A stretch of 64,000 bases of DNA, taken from Pedobacter polysacchareus. Its GTDB lineage: Bacteria > Bacteroidota > Bacteroidia > Sphingobacteriales > Sphingobacteriaceae. The DNA is taken from assembly GCF_019802255.1 (NCBI RefSeq), contig NZ_JAHYSS010000004.1, positions 386,621-450,620 on the forward strand, read 5' to 3'. Below the pieces are notes generated by a model that was not told the DNA's origin, ran no database searches, and saw only the letters and a list, made by a program, of their open reading frames with translations. This document shows positions 27,016-36,432 of this stretch, piece by piece. Numbering within the stretch: position 1 is the first letter of the stretch; each line of letters starts with the position of its first letter. The position numbers were made by a program, and so were the translations under genes.

Positions 27016-28033
27016 ATGAAATCAAACATTATAAAATATATTTCCTTTGTTTTAGTGGCCATAGGTTTATGGTCCTGTAAAAAGGATGGAACAGAGCTGG
27101 TGTCAAATGTGAGTCCGGCAGGTACGCTAACTGCAAGTACCACTACGTTAAATTTATCTTTAGCTGCCGCAACAAGTACGGCAGTCACTCTTACCTTTCC
27201 TGCTCCGGTGGTGACAGGCGTTATTGTTCCTGTAACTTCTACCATTCAGATTGATGTAAAAGGTAGAAATTTTGCTAACCCTAAGGAGGTGGTGATCGCA
27301 GGTACTACTTATGCCCCAACAGTAAGTGCCATCAATGCCATCATGCTGGCTTTTGGATTAAAAGCAAATGTTCCATCAGAACTGGAAGTTCGCTTAAAAT
27401 CTGCTCCGGCACCGAATGCAGTCACTTATTCAAATGTATTGACCTTGAAAGCAACAGCATACCTGGCCACTTCATGGATTTTTGCTCCAGGAGCATACCA
27501 AGGATGGGCACCTGCAACAGCTGACAGTCTGGTTTCTCCTGATAGTGATGGTAAATACTTCGGAATTATTGTATTCCCAGCTGCTCAGTTAGAATTCAAA
27601 ATTACGCCGGTAAAAACCTGGGACCTTTCTTATGGTGTCTTAGGTGGATTGCTTGCTAAGCAGTGCAGGAAATGCGGCCAATTTAACCGCGCCAAAAGCT
27701 GGTCCGCAACTGATTACAGTAGATATGAACACGAAAGCATTTAAAATTGAAGAGTCAAAAATCTGGGCGATGACAGGTAGTGCTACACCATTGGGATGGG
27801 GTAGTGATATTGACATGAAATTCATCAATGATGGAAAAGGTACTTATAAAGTAACTGCAAATCTGTTGGCTGGAGAATTGAAGTTCAGAGCAGATCGTGC
27901 CTACGATTTTAACTATGGTGGAAGTGGTGGCAATCTTGTATTTAATGGTGGCAATATTGCTGTCGCTGCGGCAGGAAATTATACGGTTACTTTCGATATT
28001 CCAAATTTAAAATACTCACTCGTTAAAAATTAA
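27016..28033 (+). pseudogene. susE: SusE/SusF-family starch-binding lipoprotein, apparent frameshift
   Basis: Reads as one about 340-aa SusE-like protein split over two frames. Frame 1 starts at ATG 27016 (lipobox LWSC), has an N-terminal Ig-like SusE domain, then the first starch-binding domain with AYQGWAPATA, and runs sensibly to WDLSYGVLGG near 27648. From there its tail to 27744 (CRKCGQFNRAKSW) is unlike the family. The second frame resumes with LLSSAGNAANL, PQLITVDMNTKAFKIEE, and a second binding domain with TPLGWGSDIDMKF, ending at 28033. The switch must lie between a TAG at 27641 in the downstream frame and about 27661, and equals one extra base or two missing. Either a real lesion or a sequencing error. 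Confidence 0.8.
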
Positions 28034-28039
28034 TACCAG

Positions 28040-28088
28040 AACAGGTAGTCCGACAAGTCTTATGTCTTGCTGGACTATCTGTTTTTTT
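28040..28088 (+). terminator. Strong intrinsic terminator after susE
   Basis: 12-bp stem AACAGGTAGTCC / GGACTATCTGTT (one G-U), with an inner CAAG/CTTG pairing, followed by eight T. It separates the outer membrane uptake genes from the catabolic genes. Confidence 0.8.
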
Positions 28089-28119
28089 TAATCCATATCC
28101 TTACCTCAATCTTTTGCTC

Positions 28120-29964
28120 ATGAAAAAACTTATCCTTTTACTCCTACTAAGTGTTTCTCTGACCACTTTTGCCCAAAAATTGGAGCGCATTGAACCAATG
28201 TACTGGTGGGTAGGTATGAAAAACCTTAAACTTCAATTGTTAGTTCATGGCGATCGCATCGCTGAGCTGGGTGTAGAGCTGAATTACCCAGGTGTAAAAT
28301 TGGTAGGTGTAAATAAGGTCGAAAATCCTAACTACTTATTTGTAGACCTGGAAATTGAGGAATCCGCCGCTGCGGGAAAATTCCCTATCGCATTTACCAA
28401 AGGAGGGAAGAAAGTACTGCAGTATACCTATGAGCTGAAAAACAGAACATCCAACGCAAGTCGCATACAAGGGGTAAGCAGCAAAGACTTGATTTACCTG
28501 CTGATGCCGGATCGATTTTCTAATGGCGATCCCAAAAATGATGTGATTAAAGGAATGCAGGAAATTAAATTGAACAGAGATTCTATGTATTACCGTCATG
28601 GGGGTGATTTACAAGGATTGATTAATAAACTGGATTACCTGAAAGATTTAGGCGTAACCGCCATCTGGATGACACCAGAAATTGAAAATGATATGGCCAA
28701 TGCGTCTTATCATGGCTATGCCGCTACGGATCATTATAAAATAGATCCACGCTATGGAAACCTGGCATTATACAAATCTTTCGTAGATAAAGTACATGAA
28801 AAGGGAATGAAAGTAGTGAAAGATATTGTACACAACCACGTTGGCACCGGACATTGGTTCTATAAAGATATGCCAATGAAAGACTGGGTAAACCAGTGGC
28901 CAGCATATACGCAGACCAGCTACCGGGATGAGCCGGTAATGGATCCTCATGCTTCAAAAGCAGATCAAAAGAAAATGTTAGACGGATGGTTTGTACCAAG
29001 TATGCCTGACCTCAACCAAAGAAATCCTTACGTACAGAATTACCTGACTCAAAATCACATCTGGTGGATAGAAGATGCAGGAATCGACGGACTAAGGTTA
29101 GATACGTATCCATATAATGACCCGGACTACATGAGGGACTGGGCGATCAAGATAAAAGCAGAATTTCCAACGCTTTCGGTTTTTGGCGAAACATTAGTGA
29201 ATTCTGTAGCTGCACAAGCCTTTTTTACCGGTGGAAATACCGTAAGCAGAGGTTTCGATACCGAGTTGCCAGGTGTAACAGATGCAGTACTTAAAAATGC
29301 AATTTATGAAGCTTTGAATGGGAAATCAGGCTGGACCGATGGGATATTCAGATTGTATACCACCATCGCACAGGATTTTCTATACCAGAATGCCGACCGT
29401 AACGTGATTTTCATGGACAACCATGACATGAGCAGGTTTTATTCTATGGTGAAAGAAGATCTCGACAAGTATAAATCTGGAATGGCTTTACTGTTAACGT
29501 TAAGAGGTATCCCTCAAATGTATTACGGAACAGAGATTTTAATGAAGAACTATTCTGATCCTGATGGCTTGGTACGTTCTGACTTCCCAGGTGGATGGCC
29601 GGGTGATAAAACAGACAAGTTTACTGCCGCAGGTCGTACTGCACAGGAAAATGAAGCCTGGAACTTTGTGAAAACACTAGCCAATTACAGAAAAAATAGC
29701 CCGGCTTTACAAAGCGGGAAAATGATGCAGTATGTACCTGAAAATGGTATGTATACTTATTTCAGGTACCTGCCGGAAGGTGGAAAGACCGTGATGGTGA
29801 TTGTCAATATTGACGATCAGGCGAAAAGTCTGGAGACTTCCAGGTTTGAAGAACGCCTAGGCCAGGCCAGTTCTGCCACCAATGTGATCACAAAAGAGAA
29901 AATAAACACTTTAAAAAACATCGCTGTTCCTGCAAAGACCACAATGGTGTTAGAATTAAATTAA
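28120..29964 (+). CDS. GH13 alpha-amylase/neopullulanase (SusA-like)
   Basis: 614 aa from the ATG at 28120. Signal peptide ending TTFAQ indicates the periplasm. The N-terminal immunoglobulin-like domain (about residues 20-115) resembles that of cyclomaltodextrinases. The (beta/alpha)8 barrel has conserved regions I DIVHNHVG, II DGLRLDTYPYND (Asp nucleophile), III FGETL (acid/base Glu) and IV FMDNHDMSRF. A C-terminal beta domain ends in the usual all-beta fold. Hydrolyses imported maltooligosaccharides. It follows the susE terminator by about 30 bp, so it needs read-through or its own promoter. Confidence 0.92.
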   Translation: MKKLILLLLLSVSLTTFAQKLERIEPMYWWVGMKNLKLQLLVHGDRIAELGVELNYPGVKLVGVNKVENPNYLFVDLEIEESAAAGKFPIAFTKGGKKVLQYTYELKNRTSNASRIQGVSSKDLIYLLMPDRFSNGDPKNDVIKGMQEIKLNRDSMYYRHGGDLQGLINKLDYLKDLGVTAIWMTPEIENDMANASYHGYAATDHYKIDPRYGNLALYKSFVDKVHEKGMKVVKDIVHNHVGTGHWFYKDMPMKDWVNQWPAYTQTSYRDEPVMDPHASKADQKKMLDGWFVPSMPDLNQRNPYVQNYLTQNHIWWIEDAGIDGLRLDTYPYNDPDYMRDWAIKIKAEFPTLSVFGETLVNSVAAQAFFTGGNTVSRGFDTELPGVTDAVLKNAIYEALNGKSGWTDGIFRLYTTIAQDFLYQNADRNVIFMDNHDMSRFYSMVKEDLDKYKSGMALLLTLRGIPQMYYGTEILMKNYSDPDGLVRSDFPGGWPGDKTDKFTAAGRTAQENEAWNFVKTLANYRKNSPALQSGKMMQYVPENGMYTYFRYLPEGGKTVMVIVNIDDQAKSLETSRFEERLGQASSATNVITKEKINTLKNIAVPAKTTMVLELN

Positions 29965-29980
29965 GACTATAAATACATAG

Positions 29981-30649
29981 ATGCAACATACTACAGAACC
30001 TATCGCCTGTATTTTCGACCTGGATGGCGTATTGGTAGACACTGCTGTTTATCATTATAAAGCATGGAAAGCGCTGGCCAATTCCTTAGGCTTTGACTTT
30101 ACAGAGTTACAGAATGAGCAGCTGAAAGGCGTGAATAGAATGCGCTCTCTGGACATGATCCTGCAATGGGGCGGTGTGGAGCAATCAGCTTCAGAAAAAG
30201 AAGCATTAGCTGCAAAGAAGAATGAACAATATGTGGCCATGATAAGTAAAATGACGGTGCAGGAAGTATTGCCGGGTGCATTGGAACTGCTGACCGCTTT
30301 GAAAGCAGCCGGGATTAAAATTGCCCTTGGCTCTGCCAGCAAGAATTCTTCCCTGATTTTGGAACGGACAGAATTGGCTCATTTTTTTGATGCCATCGTA
30401 GACGGAAATTCCGTGACGACTTCAAAGCCAGATCCGGAAGTGTTTTTGAAAGCCGCAGAATTGTTGAATACCGCTAAAGAAAATTGTGTGGTATTTGAAG
30501 ATGCAGCAGCAGGAGTACAGGCGGCCATTGCAGCAGATATGATGGTGGTTGGAATCGGTAAGGCCGAGCATTTACCCGGAGCTCAGGTAGTTATCAATGA
30601 CCTTTCGGAAATTACCATCAGCGAGATTGAAGCATTGAAAAATCACTAA
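29981..30649 (+). CDS. pgmB: Beta-phosphoglucomutase
   Basis: 222 aa HAD-superfamily phosphatase-fold mutase, cytoplasmic. Motif I FDLDGVLVDTA has the nucleophile and general acid Asp pair; KGVNRMRSLD is the substrate-specificity cap loop; GSASKNS is motif II; SKPDPEVFL holds the motif III Lys; VVFEDAAAGVQAA is motif IV. Converts beta-glucose 1-phosphate to glucose 6-phosphate. It precedes the GH65 phosphorylase that makes beta-glucose 1-phosphate, which fixes the assignment. Confidence 0.92.
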   Translation: MQHTTEPIACIFDLDGVLVDTAVYHYKAWKALANSLGFDFTELQNEQLKGVNRMRSLDMILQWGGVEQSASEKEALAAKKNEQYVAMISKMTVQEVLPGALELLTALKAAGIKIALGSASKNSSLILERTELAHFFDAIVDGNSVTTSKPDPEVFLKAAELLNTAKENCVVFEDAAAGVQAAIAADMMVVGIGKAEHLPGAQVVINDLSEITISEIEALKNH

Positions 30650-30675
30650 GAAAACATTCATCATATTACTTAGTA

Positions 30676-30705
30676 CTAATTGTCCGGCTAGCTAAGCCGA
30701 ATTAG
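30676..30705 (+). other. Strong hairpin between pgmB and GH65
   Basis: CTAATT-gtc-CGGCT-agcta-AGCCG-AATTAG: two stacked stems separated by an internal bulge. No T-run follows, so it is more likely an mRNA-processing or stability element than a terminator. Confidence 0.45.
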
Positions 30706-30766
30706 CATAAATAAAAAGATAAATCTAAAGCGCATCTCAGGTGAATAAAAAATAAATGAAAACGTG

Positions 30767-30789
30767 TTCCGGTGACATCACCGCCGGAA
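30767..30789. other. Nested inverted repeat before GH65
   Basis: TTCCGG ... CCGGAA enclosing CGGTGA-CA-TCACCG, ending 19 bp before the GH65 start. Could be an operator or a translation-modulating hairpin. Confidence 0.4.
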
Positions 30790-30808
30790 TACCAGAGCAG
30801 CATATACC

Positions 30809-33124
30809 ATGAAAAATTATATAAAAGCAGACGAGTGGAACATTGTTGAGGAAGGTTTTGATCCTCATTTAAATAAAATATCAGAGAGTTTATTTAGTAT
30901 TGGAAACGGCAGAATGGGACAGCGTGCCAATTTTGAAGAGGACTATACTGGAGAAACCTTGCAGGGAAATTACGTAGCAGGAGTTTACTACCCAGATAAA
31001 ACCAGGGTGGGCTGGTGGAAAAACGGTTATCCTGAGTATTTTGCTAAAGTACTGAATGCCACAAACTGGATTGGTTTAAACATTCAGATTGATGGAGAAA
31101 CGTTAGACCTGAATACTGCCACAGTCACCGATTTTAAAAGGGTACTGAACATGAAAGAAGGAACTTTGAGCCGCCAATTTACTGCGAAATTGAAAAGTGG
31201 TAAAATGGTACAGGTGGAATCGATCCGTTTTTGCAGTATTGTAGATGATGAAGTGGCCGCTTTACATTACCGTATCAAAGCCCTGAATTTTGAAGGCCAG
31301 ATCAGTATCACTTCATTTATTGATGGTGATGTGAAAAACCAGGACTCGAATTATGACGAGAAATTCTGGGAGGAAGTGGCGCAGCAGCAGGAAGTGAATA
31401 CCGATTACTTAGTGCTCAGAACAAAAAAAACAGAATTTGACGTTTGTACGGTAAGTCAGACCAGCATTTTCAAGAATGGGGAACTGCAAACTTTAAGTCC
31501 GGTGGCGAAAGATAAATACCTTGGACAGCAGGCTTCTTTTGTGCTAGCTCAAAATGAGGTGATTGATTTGTATAAGATCGCAGCCAATTTATCTTCTCAG
31601 AACTATGATAAATCAGATTTATTGAGTGCTGCAAAAGCAACTATTTTGAAGGCTGCGGAGAAAGGTTTTGAGCAATTGAAACAAGAACAGGCCATTGCAT
31701 GGGCTCAGAAATGGGAAGAAGGCGACATTGTGATTGAAGGTGATGTGGCTGCTCAGCAAGCGATCAGATTCAACATCTTTCAGCTGAACCAAACCTATAC
31801 TGGCAAAGATGCCCGTTTAAATATCGGACCTAAAGGGTTCACAGGAGAAAAATATGGAGGTTCTACCTATTGGGATACCGAGGCGTACTGCATTCCTTTC
31901 TACCTTTCGGTAGCACCACAGGAAGTGGCTAAAAATCTATTGGTTTACCGCTATAAACACTTGGATAAAGCGATAGAAAATGCCGCTAAATTAGGCTTTA
32001 ACAATGGTGCGGCCCTGTATCCGATGGTGACTATGAATGGCGAAGAATGCCACAATGAATGGGAAATTACTTTCGAAGAGATCCATAGAAATGGAGCAAT
32101 CGCCTTTGCGATTTTCAACTATATCCGTTATACTGGTGATGAGCGATACCTGGCAGATTATGGTCTGGAAGTATTGATCGGTATTGCCAGATTCTGGAAA
32201 CAAAGGGTAAACTGGAGTGCAGAGCGAAACAAATTTGTGATGCTTGGCGTAACTGGTCCTAATGAATATGAGAACAACATCAACAACAACTGGTACACAA
32301 ATAAATTAGCCGCCTGGTGTTTAACCTATGCGATGGAAGCTGCGGAGAAAGTAAAGTCGCTGGATCCGGAACAATATTTGAAAATTGTTGAGAAGACAAA
32401 ATTGCAGAAATTGTCTGAGTTTAAAGACTGGAATTCGGTAGCTACTCAAATGTATTATCCTTATCATGAGGGAGAGGAGGTCTTCTTGCAGCAGGATGGT
32501 TTTATGGACAAAGAGCAGATTCTGGTAAAAGATTTACCTGCAGATCAGCGTCCGCTGAACCAGAAATGGAGTTGGGATCGCATTTTACGTTCTTGCTATA
32601 TCAAACAAGCTGACGTATTGCAGGGCATGTACTTCTTTGAGGAAGAATATGACCTGGAAACGCTGAGAAGGAACTTCAACTTCTATGAAAGCAGGACTGT
32701 TCATGAAAGCTCTTTATCACCATGTGTACATAGTATCCTTGCGGCAAAGCTGAACGACGAGGAAAAAGCATACGAATTTTACCTGCGCACCGCACGTTTA
32801 GACCTGGACGATTATAACAACGATACTGAAGATGGCTTGCACATTACTTCAATGGCAGGTACCTGGATGAGTGTGGTAGAAGGTTTTGCAGGAATGCGTG
32901 TGAAGGAGGATAAATTGTCTTTCCAGCCTTTTTTGCCGAAAAACTGGGCTGCTTTCTCCTTTACTATTGGTTTCAGAGGATTACAGCTGAAGGTTCAGAT
33001 CAATGAATCGGAACTGATCATTAGAAACTATTCGAAGGAAAGCTTAACATTAAGGGTATTCGAACAGGAATACGCTGTACCACCGGGAGAAAAAACAATT
33101 GTTTACAAGACCTCATTGGTATGA
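30809..33124 (+). CDS. GH65 family disaccharide phosphorylase, probably maltose phosphorylase
   Basis: 771 aa, cytoplasmic, no signal peptide. The N-terminal beta-sandwich begins EGFDPHLNKISESLFSIGNG, a GH65 signature. The (alpha/alpha)6 barrel has GGSTYWDTEAYCIPFY and GVTGPNEYENNINNNWYTN, the region of the general acid Glu, and HESSLSPCVHSILA near the phosphate site. Phosphorolysis of maltose yields glucose and beta-glucose 1-phosphate, which the adjacent PgmB uses. Trehalose or kojibiose specificity cannot be excluded from sequence alone, but the locus favours maltose. Overlaps the next gene by 4 bp. Confidence 0.88.
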   Translation: MKNYIKADEWNIVEEGFDPHLNKISESLFSIGNGRMGQRANFEEDYTGETLQGNYVAGVYYPDKTRVGWWKNGYPEYFAKVLNATNWIGLNIQIDGETLDLNTATVTDFKRVLNMKEGTLSRQFTAKLKSGKMVQVESIRFCSIVDDEVAALHYRIKALNFEGQISITSFIDGDVKNQDSNYDEKFWEEVAQQQEVNTDYLVLRTKKTEFDVCTVSQTSIFKNGELQTLSPVAKDKYLGQQASFVLAQNEVIDLYKIAANLSSQNYDKSDLLSAAKATILKAAEKGFEQLKQEQAIAWAQKWEEGDIVIEGDVAAQQAIRFNIFQLNQTYTGKDARLNIGPKGFTGEKYGGSTYWDTEAYCIPFYLSVAPQEVAKNLLVYRYKHLDKAIENAAKLGFNNGAALYPMVTMNGEECHNEWEITFEEIHRNGAIAFAIFNYIRYTGDERYLADYGLEVLIGIARFWKQRVNWSAERNKFVMLGVTGPNEYENNINNNWYTNKLAAWCLTYAMEAAEKVKSLDPEQYLKIVEKTKLQKLSEFKDWNSVATQMYYPYHEGEEVFLQQDGFMDKEQILVKDLPADQRPLNQKWSWDRILRSCYIKQADVLQGMYFFEEEYDLETLRRNFNFYESRTVHESSLSPCVHSILAAKLNDEEKAYEFYLRTARLDLDDYNNDTEDGLHITSMAGTWMSVVEGFAGMRVKEDKLSFQPFLPKNWAAFSFTIGFRGLQLKVQINESELIIRNYSKESLTLRVFEQEYAVPPGEKTIVYKTSLV

Positions 33125-34941
33125 TAAGAGCATTCGGTAGTAAGAAAAAGGAGCTGATGGTTAAAAGAGGAATGTTCCTTGGTATTATTTTAACAGGATG
33201 CACGATTGTCGGATTTTCAAGTCATAGTATGGCCCAGGGTAAACCTATTATTTATCAATTATTGCCCAGGTTATTTGGGAATAAACAAAGTCAGAACCTC
33301 CCTTACGGAACTATTCAGCAGAATGGTTCCGGCAAGTTTGCCGATATCAACAACAAGGCGCTGGATGGAATTAAAGAATTAGGCGTGAGCCATGTCTGGT
33401 ATACCGGTGTCATCGCCCATGCCAGTCTAACGGATTACAGTGCTTTTGGCATCCCCATGGATAATGCAGAGGTGGTAAAAGGACGTGCAGGATCTCCGTA
33501 TGCAATTCGTGATTACTATGATGTAGATCCTGATCTGGCAGTTGATGTGAAAAACCGAATGAAAGAGTTTGAAAACTTAATCGCAAGAACACATCAAAAA
33601 GGAATGAAGGTAATCATTGATTTTGTACCCAATCATGTGGCTCGTTCTTACCATTCTCAGGCAAAGCCGAAAGGAGTAACTGATTTTGGTGCGAAGGACG
33701 ACCACACTAAAAGTTTTAGCCCAGCTAATGATTACTATTACACGCCAGGAAAGGACTTTGTAGTTCCGGTATCGGAAGTCATCGTTACAGAAAGCTCCGC
33801 TATAAAGGGCAGCAGCAGGTCAGCCGCAAATGTTTTAGTCCCGCTGGAAAAACAGACATTTAAGGAAAGTCCGGCCAAAGCGACCGGAAATAACGTGTTT
33901 TCTGCGAGTCCTTCAAAAGGCGACTGGTATGAAACGGTGAAACTGAACTATGGATTGGATTATGCCAATGGGGAGCAGCAGCATTTTAGTCCAATCCCTG
34001 GTGTATGGCTTAAAATGAAAGATATTTTGAGCTATTGGGCGTCAAAAGGTGTGGATGGTTTCCGTTGTGATATGGCGGAAATGGTGCCTGTAGAATTTTG
34101 GGAATGGGTAATTCCGGAACTGAAAAAGAAACACGCTGGACTGATTTTTATCGGTGAAGCTTATAACCCGGCAGTTTATTATACCTATCTGAGCAGGGGT
34201 CATTTTGATTACCTATATGATAAAGTTGGTTTATATGATGGTTTAAAAAAACTGATCAGAAATGAGCAGGAAGGGAATGTAAAAGATATTTCAAAAGTAT
34301 GGCAGGTACAGACTGCCGGATTTGGAGAAAGGATGCTGAGCTTTCTGGAGAACCATGACGAGGAGCGGATTGCCTCTGCAGGTTTTGCGGGAGATGCGGT
34401 TCATGCTATCCCAGCGATGGTTGTTTCTGCCACTTTATCTGCGGGACCTGTGATGCTGTATTTTGGACAGGAAGTTGGGGAGCCAGGAAAAGGAATAGAA
34501 GGTTTTGGAAAAGAAGACAACAGAACTACGATTTTTGATTACTGGGGTGTACCTGAACATCAGAAATGGATGAATAATGGTGCCTTTGATGGTGCGTTAT
34601 TAGATTCAAAGCAGCGAAATTTACGTCGTTTTTATAAAGAGCTCATGCACATCGCCGCCAATTCAGCAGCGATCACTAAGGGTGACATCCTGGATGTTCC
34701 GCTTGGAGAACAGCGCATGTATGCCTTTTTGAGGTATACCGAAGGTCAGCGGTTACTGATTGTTGCTAATTTCGACCGGACACAAACACTGGCGAAAAAC
34801 CTGGAGATCCCAGGACTGCTGTTGAAAAACCGGGAAATTAAAGAAAGCATAGATTTATTGTCTAAGCAGAAAGTAGAAAACACTTCGCAATCCCTATATT
34901 TAAAAGTGCTGCCCGGGACTGCTCAAATCATTCAATTTTAA
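33121..34941 (+). CDS. Second GH13 alpha-amylase-type glycosidase, exported
   Basis: 606 aa. The start overlaps the GH65 stop (ATGA); an alternative start is the ATG at 33157 (MVKRGMFLG). The hydrophobic N-terminal segment ends near SHSMAQ; LTGC inside it also resembles a lipobox, so anchoring is uncertain. GH13 regions: VIDFVPNHVA, DGFRCDMAEMVP (nucleophile Asp), FIGEAYNP (acid Glu) and LENHDEERIA. An insertion around residues 180-275 is rich in Ser and Lys and not conserved in standard amylases. Differs from the first GH13 by lacking the Ig-like N-terminal domain, so it likely acts on a different chain length. Confidence 0.9.
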   Translation: MIRAFGSKKKELMVKRGMFLGIILTGCTIVGFSSHSMAQGKPIIYQLLPRLFGNKQSQNLPYGTIQQNGSGKFADINNKALDGIKELGVSHVWYTGVIAHASLTDYSAFGIPMDNAEVVKGRAGSPYAIRDYYDVDPDLAVDVKNRMKEFENLIARTHQKGMKVIIDFVPNHVARSYHSQAKPKGVTDFGAKDDHTKSFSPANDYYYTPGKDFVVPVSEVIVTESSAIKGSSRSAANVLVPLEKQTFKESPAKATGNNVFSASPSKGDWYETVKLNYGLDYANGEQQHFSPIPGVWLKMKDILSYWASKGVDGFRCDMAEMVPVEFWEWVIPELKKKHAGLIFIGEAYNPAVYYTYLSRGHFDYLYDKVGLYDGLKKLIRNEQEGNVKDISKVWQVQTAGFGERMLSFLENHDEERIASAGFAGDAVHAIPAMVVSATLSAGPVMLYFGQEVGEPGKGIEGFGKEDNRTTIFDYWGVPEHQKWMNNGAFDGALLDSKQRNLRRFYKELMHIAANSAAITKGDILDVPLGEQRMYAFLRYTEGQRLLIVANFDRTQTLAKNLEIPGLLLKNREIKESIDLLSKQKVENTSQSLYLKVLPGTAQIIQF

Positions 34942-34954
34942 TTATTAATACCTG

Positions 34955-36304
34955 ATGGAAAAGAAAATCGCGCTTAGTAAACCAAGATTATCGTCCCTGC
35001 AGATCTTTAACATGAGTGCCGGTTTTTTCGGGATTCAGTTTGGATTTGCACTACAAAATGGAAATGCTTCCAGGATACTGCAAACTTATGGTGCAGATGT
35101 GGAGCATTTATCGCTTTTTTGGTTAGCAGCCCCTTTAACGGGGATGATTGTTCAGCCCATCATTGGTTATTATAGTGATAAAACCTGGAATAAATTTGGC
35201 CGGAGACGGCCATATTTCCTGATCGGTGCCGTTTTAACTGCGATTGCGTTGATCTTGATGCCGAATTCTGCGGCAATGGCCAGTCTGCTGCCGCCAATTA
35301 TTATTGGTGCTGGTATGCTGATGATCATGGACGCTTCGATTAATGTGGCGATGGAACCTTTCCGCGCATTGGTGGCTGATAAGCTGCCCGAAAGCCAAAG
35401 GAGTTTTGGCTTTTCCATGCAGACCTTCCTGATTGGGGCAGGAGCCATTACCGGTTCCTGGTTACCTTATATCCTTTCAGAATATATGGGTGTCTCTAAA
35501 GTTGCTGCTGTCGGACACGTTCCGCTCAATGTGATTTATTCCTTTTATGTGGGGGCTGCGGTATTGGTAGGCACCATTCTGTGGACGGTGATTACTACCA
35601 GTGAGTATCCACCGGAAGAAATGGAGAAGTACCATGATGGTGCTCCGGAAGAAGAAAGCAAGGGCATCATGTCTATCTTCACCGATTTTTCTAAGATGCC
35701 GATCACCATGCGTCAATTGGGACTGGTGCAGTTTTTCTCCTGGTTTGCTTTGTTCTCCATGTGGGTATTTACAACGCCAGCGATTGCCCAGCATATCTAT
35801 AAGGTACTGCCTGGAGATACTTCCTCTGTACAGTTTGCGGATGCAGGAAACTGGGTAGGTATTCTTTTTGGGATTTATAATGGTGTTTCCGCGATTTATG
35901 CATTACTATTACCGGCTATTGCCAGGGCTACGAGTAGAAAAATCGCCCATGCTTTCTCTTTAACTGCGGGCGGATTGGGCTTATTGTCCATTTATTTTAT
36001 CACAGATCCACAGCACCTCATTTTCTCTATGATTGGGGTAGGACTGGCCTGGGGAAGTATCTTATCTATGCCTTATGCCATTTTATCGAGCTCTATTCCT
36101 GCAAGGAAAATGGGCGTATACATGGGGATTTTTAACTTCTTCATCACCATGCCTCAAATTATAAATGGCTTTTTTGGAGGGATGATTGTAGAGAAATTCT
36201 ACGATGGAAAGGCGATTTATGCGATTGTATTGGCAGGAATTTTCATGATTCTCGGTGCGATTTCGGTGCTTTATATCCAGAGCAATAAAGAAAATGCAGG
36301 GTAA
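34955..36304 (+). CDS. MFS sugar transporter of the SLC45/MalT type
   Basis: 449 aa with 12 predicted TM helices. YYSDKTWNKFGRRRPYFLIG after the second helix is the MFS/GPH-like loop motif D..(x)6 GRRRP seen in SLC45-type sucrose/maltose carriers. It would carry maltose or short maltodextrins from the periplasm to the cytoplasmic GH65/PgmB pair. It starts 13 bp after the GH13 gene and closes the operon. Substrate inferred from context. Confidence 0.87.
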   Translation: MEKKIALSKPRLSSLQIFNMSAGFFGIQFGFALQNGNASRILQTYGADVEHLSLFWLAAPLTGMIVQPIIGYYSDKTWNKFGRRRPYFLIGAVLTAIALILMPNSAAMASLLPPIIIGAGMLMIMDASINVAMEPFRALVADKLPESQRSFGFSMQTFLIGAGAITGSWLPYILSEYMGVSKVAAVGHVPLNVIYSFYVGAAVLVGTILWTVITTSEYPPEEMEKYHDGAPEEESKGIMSIFTDFSKMPITMRQLGLVQFFSWFALFSMWVFTTPAIAQHIYKVLPGDTSSVQFADAGNWVGILFGIYNGVSAIYALLLPAIARATSRKIAHAFSLTAGGLGLLSIYFITDPQHLIFSMIGVGLAWGSILSMPYAILSSSIPARKMGVYMGIFNFFITMPQIINGFFGGMIVEKFYDGKAIYAIVLAGIFMILGAISVLYIQSNKENAG

Positions 36305-36329
36305 TAATCATCTGGAAATTCTGCTTAAA

Positions 36330-36345
36330 CGCCGGAAATACGGCG
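36330..36345 (+). terminator. Weak hairpin after the starch operon
   Basis: CGCCG-GAAATA-CGGCG with no good T-run. It is the only candidate I see for ending the operon before accA. Confidence 0.3.
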
Positions 36346-36432
36346 ATATTATAGAATTTATATTAAAATTTTTGCCTAAAGCCGGGTGGTCTGCAAAGTT
36401 TTAAATAAAATGCCTATTTTTACAGCCCACTT

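Noticed and set aside
33115..33130. GH65-GH13 gene fusion
   Set aside because: The ATGA overlap keeps two separate frames; the GH13 protein has its own export signal.
33121..33240. LTGC lipobox in the second GH13 protein
   Set aside because: The Cys is in the middle of the hydrophobic stretch, which continues to a plausible signal peptidase I site at SMAQ; lipid anchoring was left open and not called.
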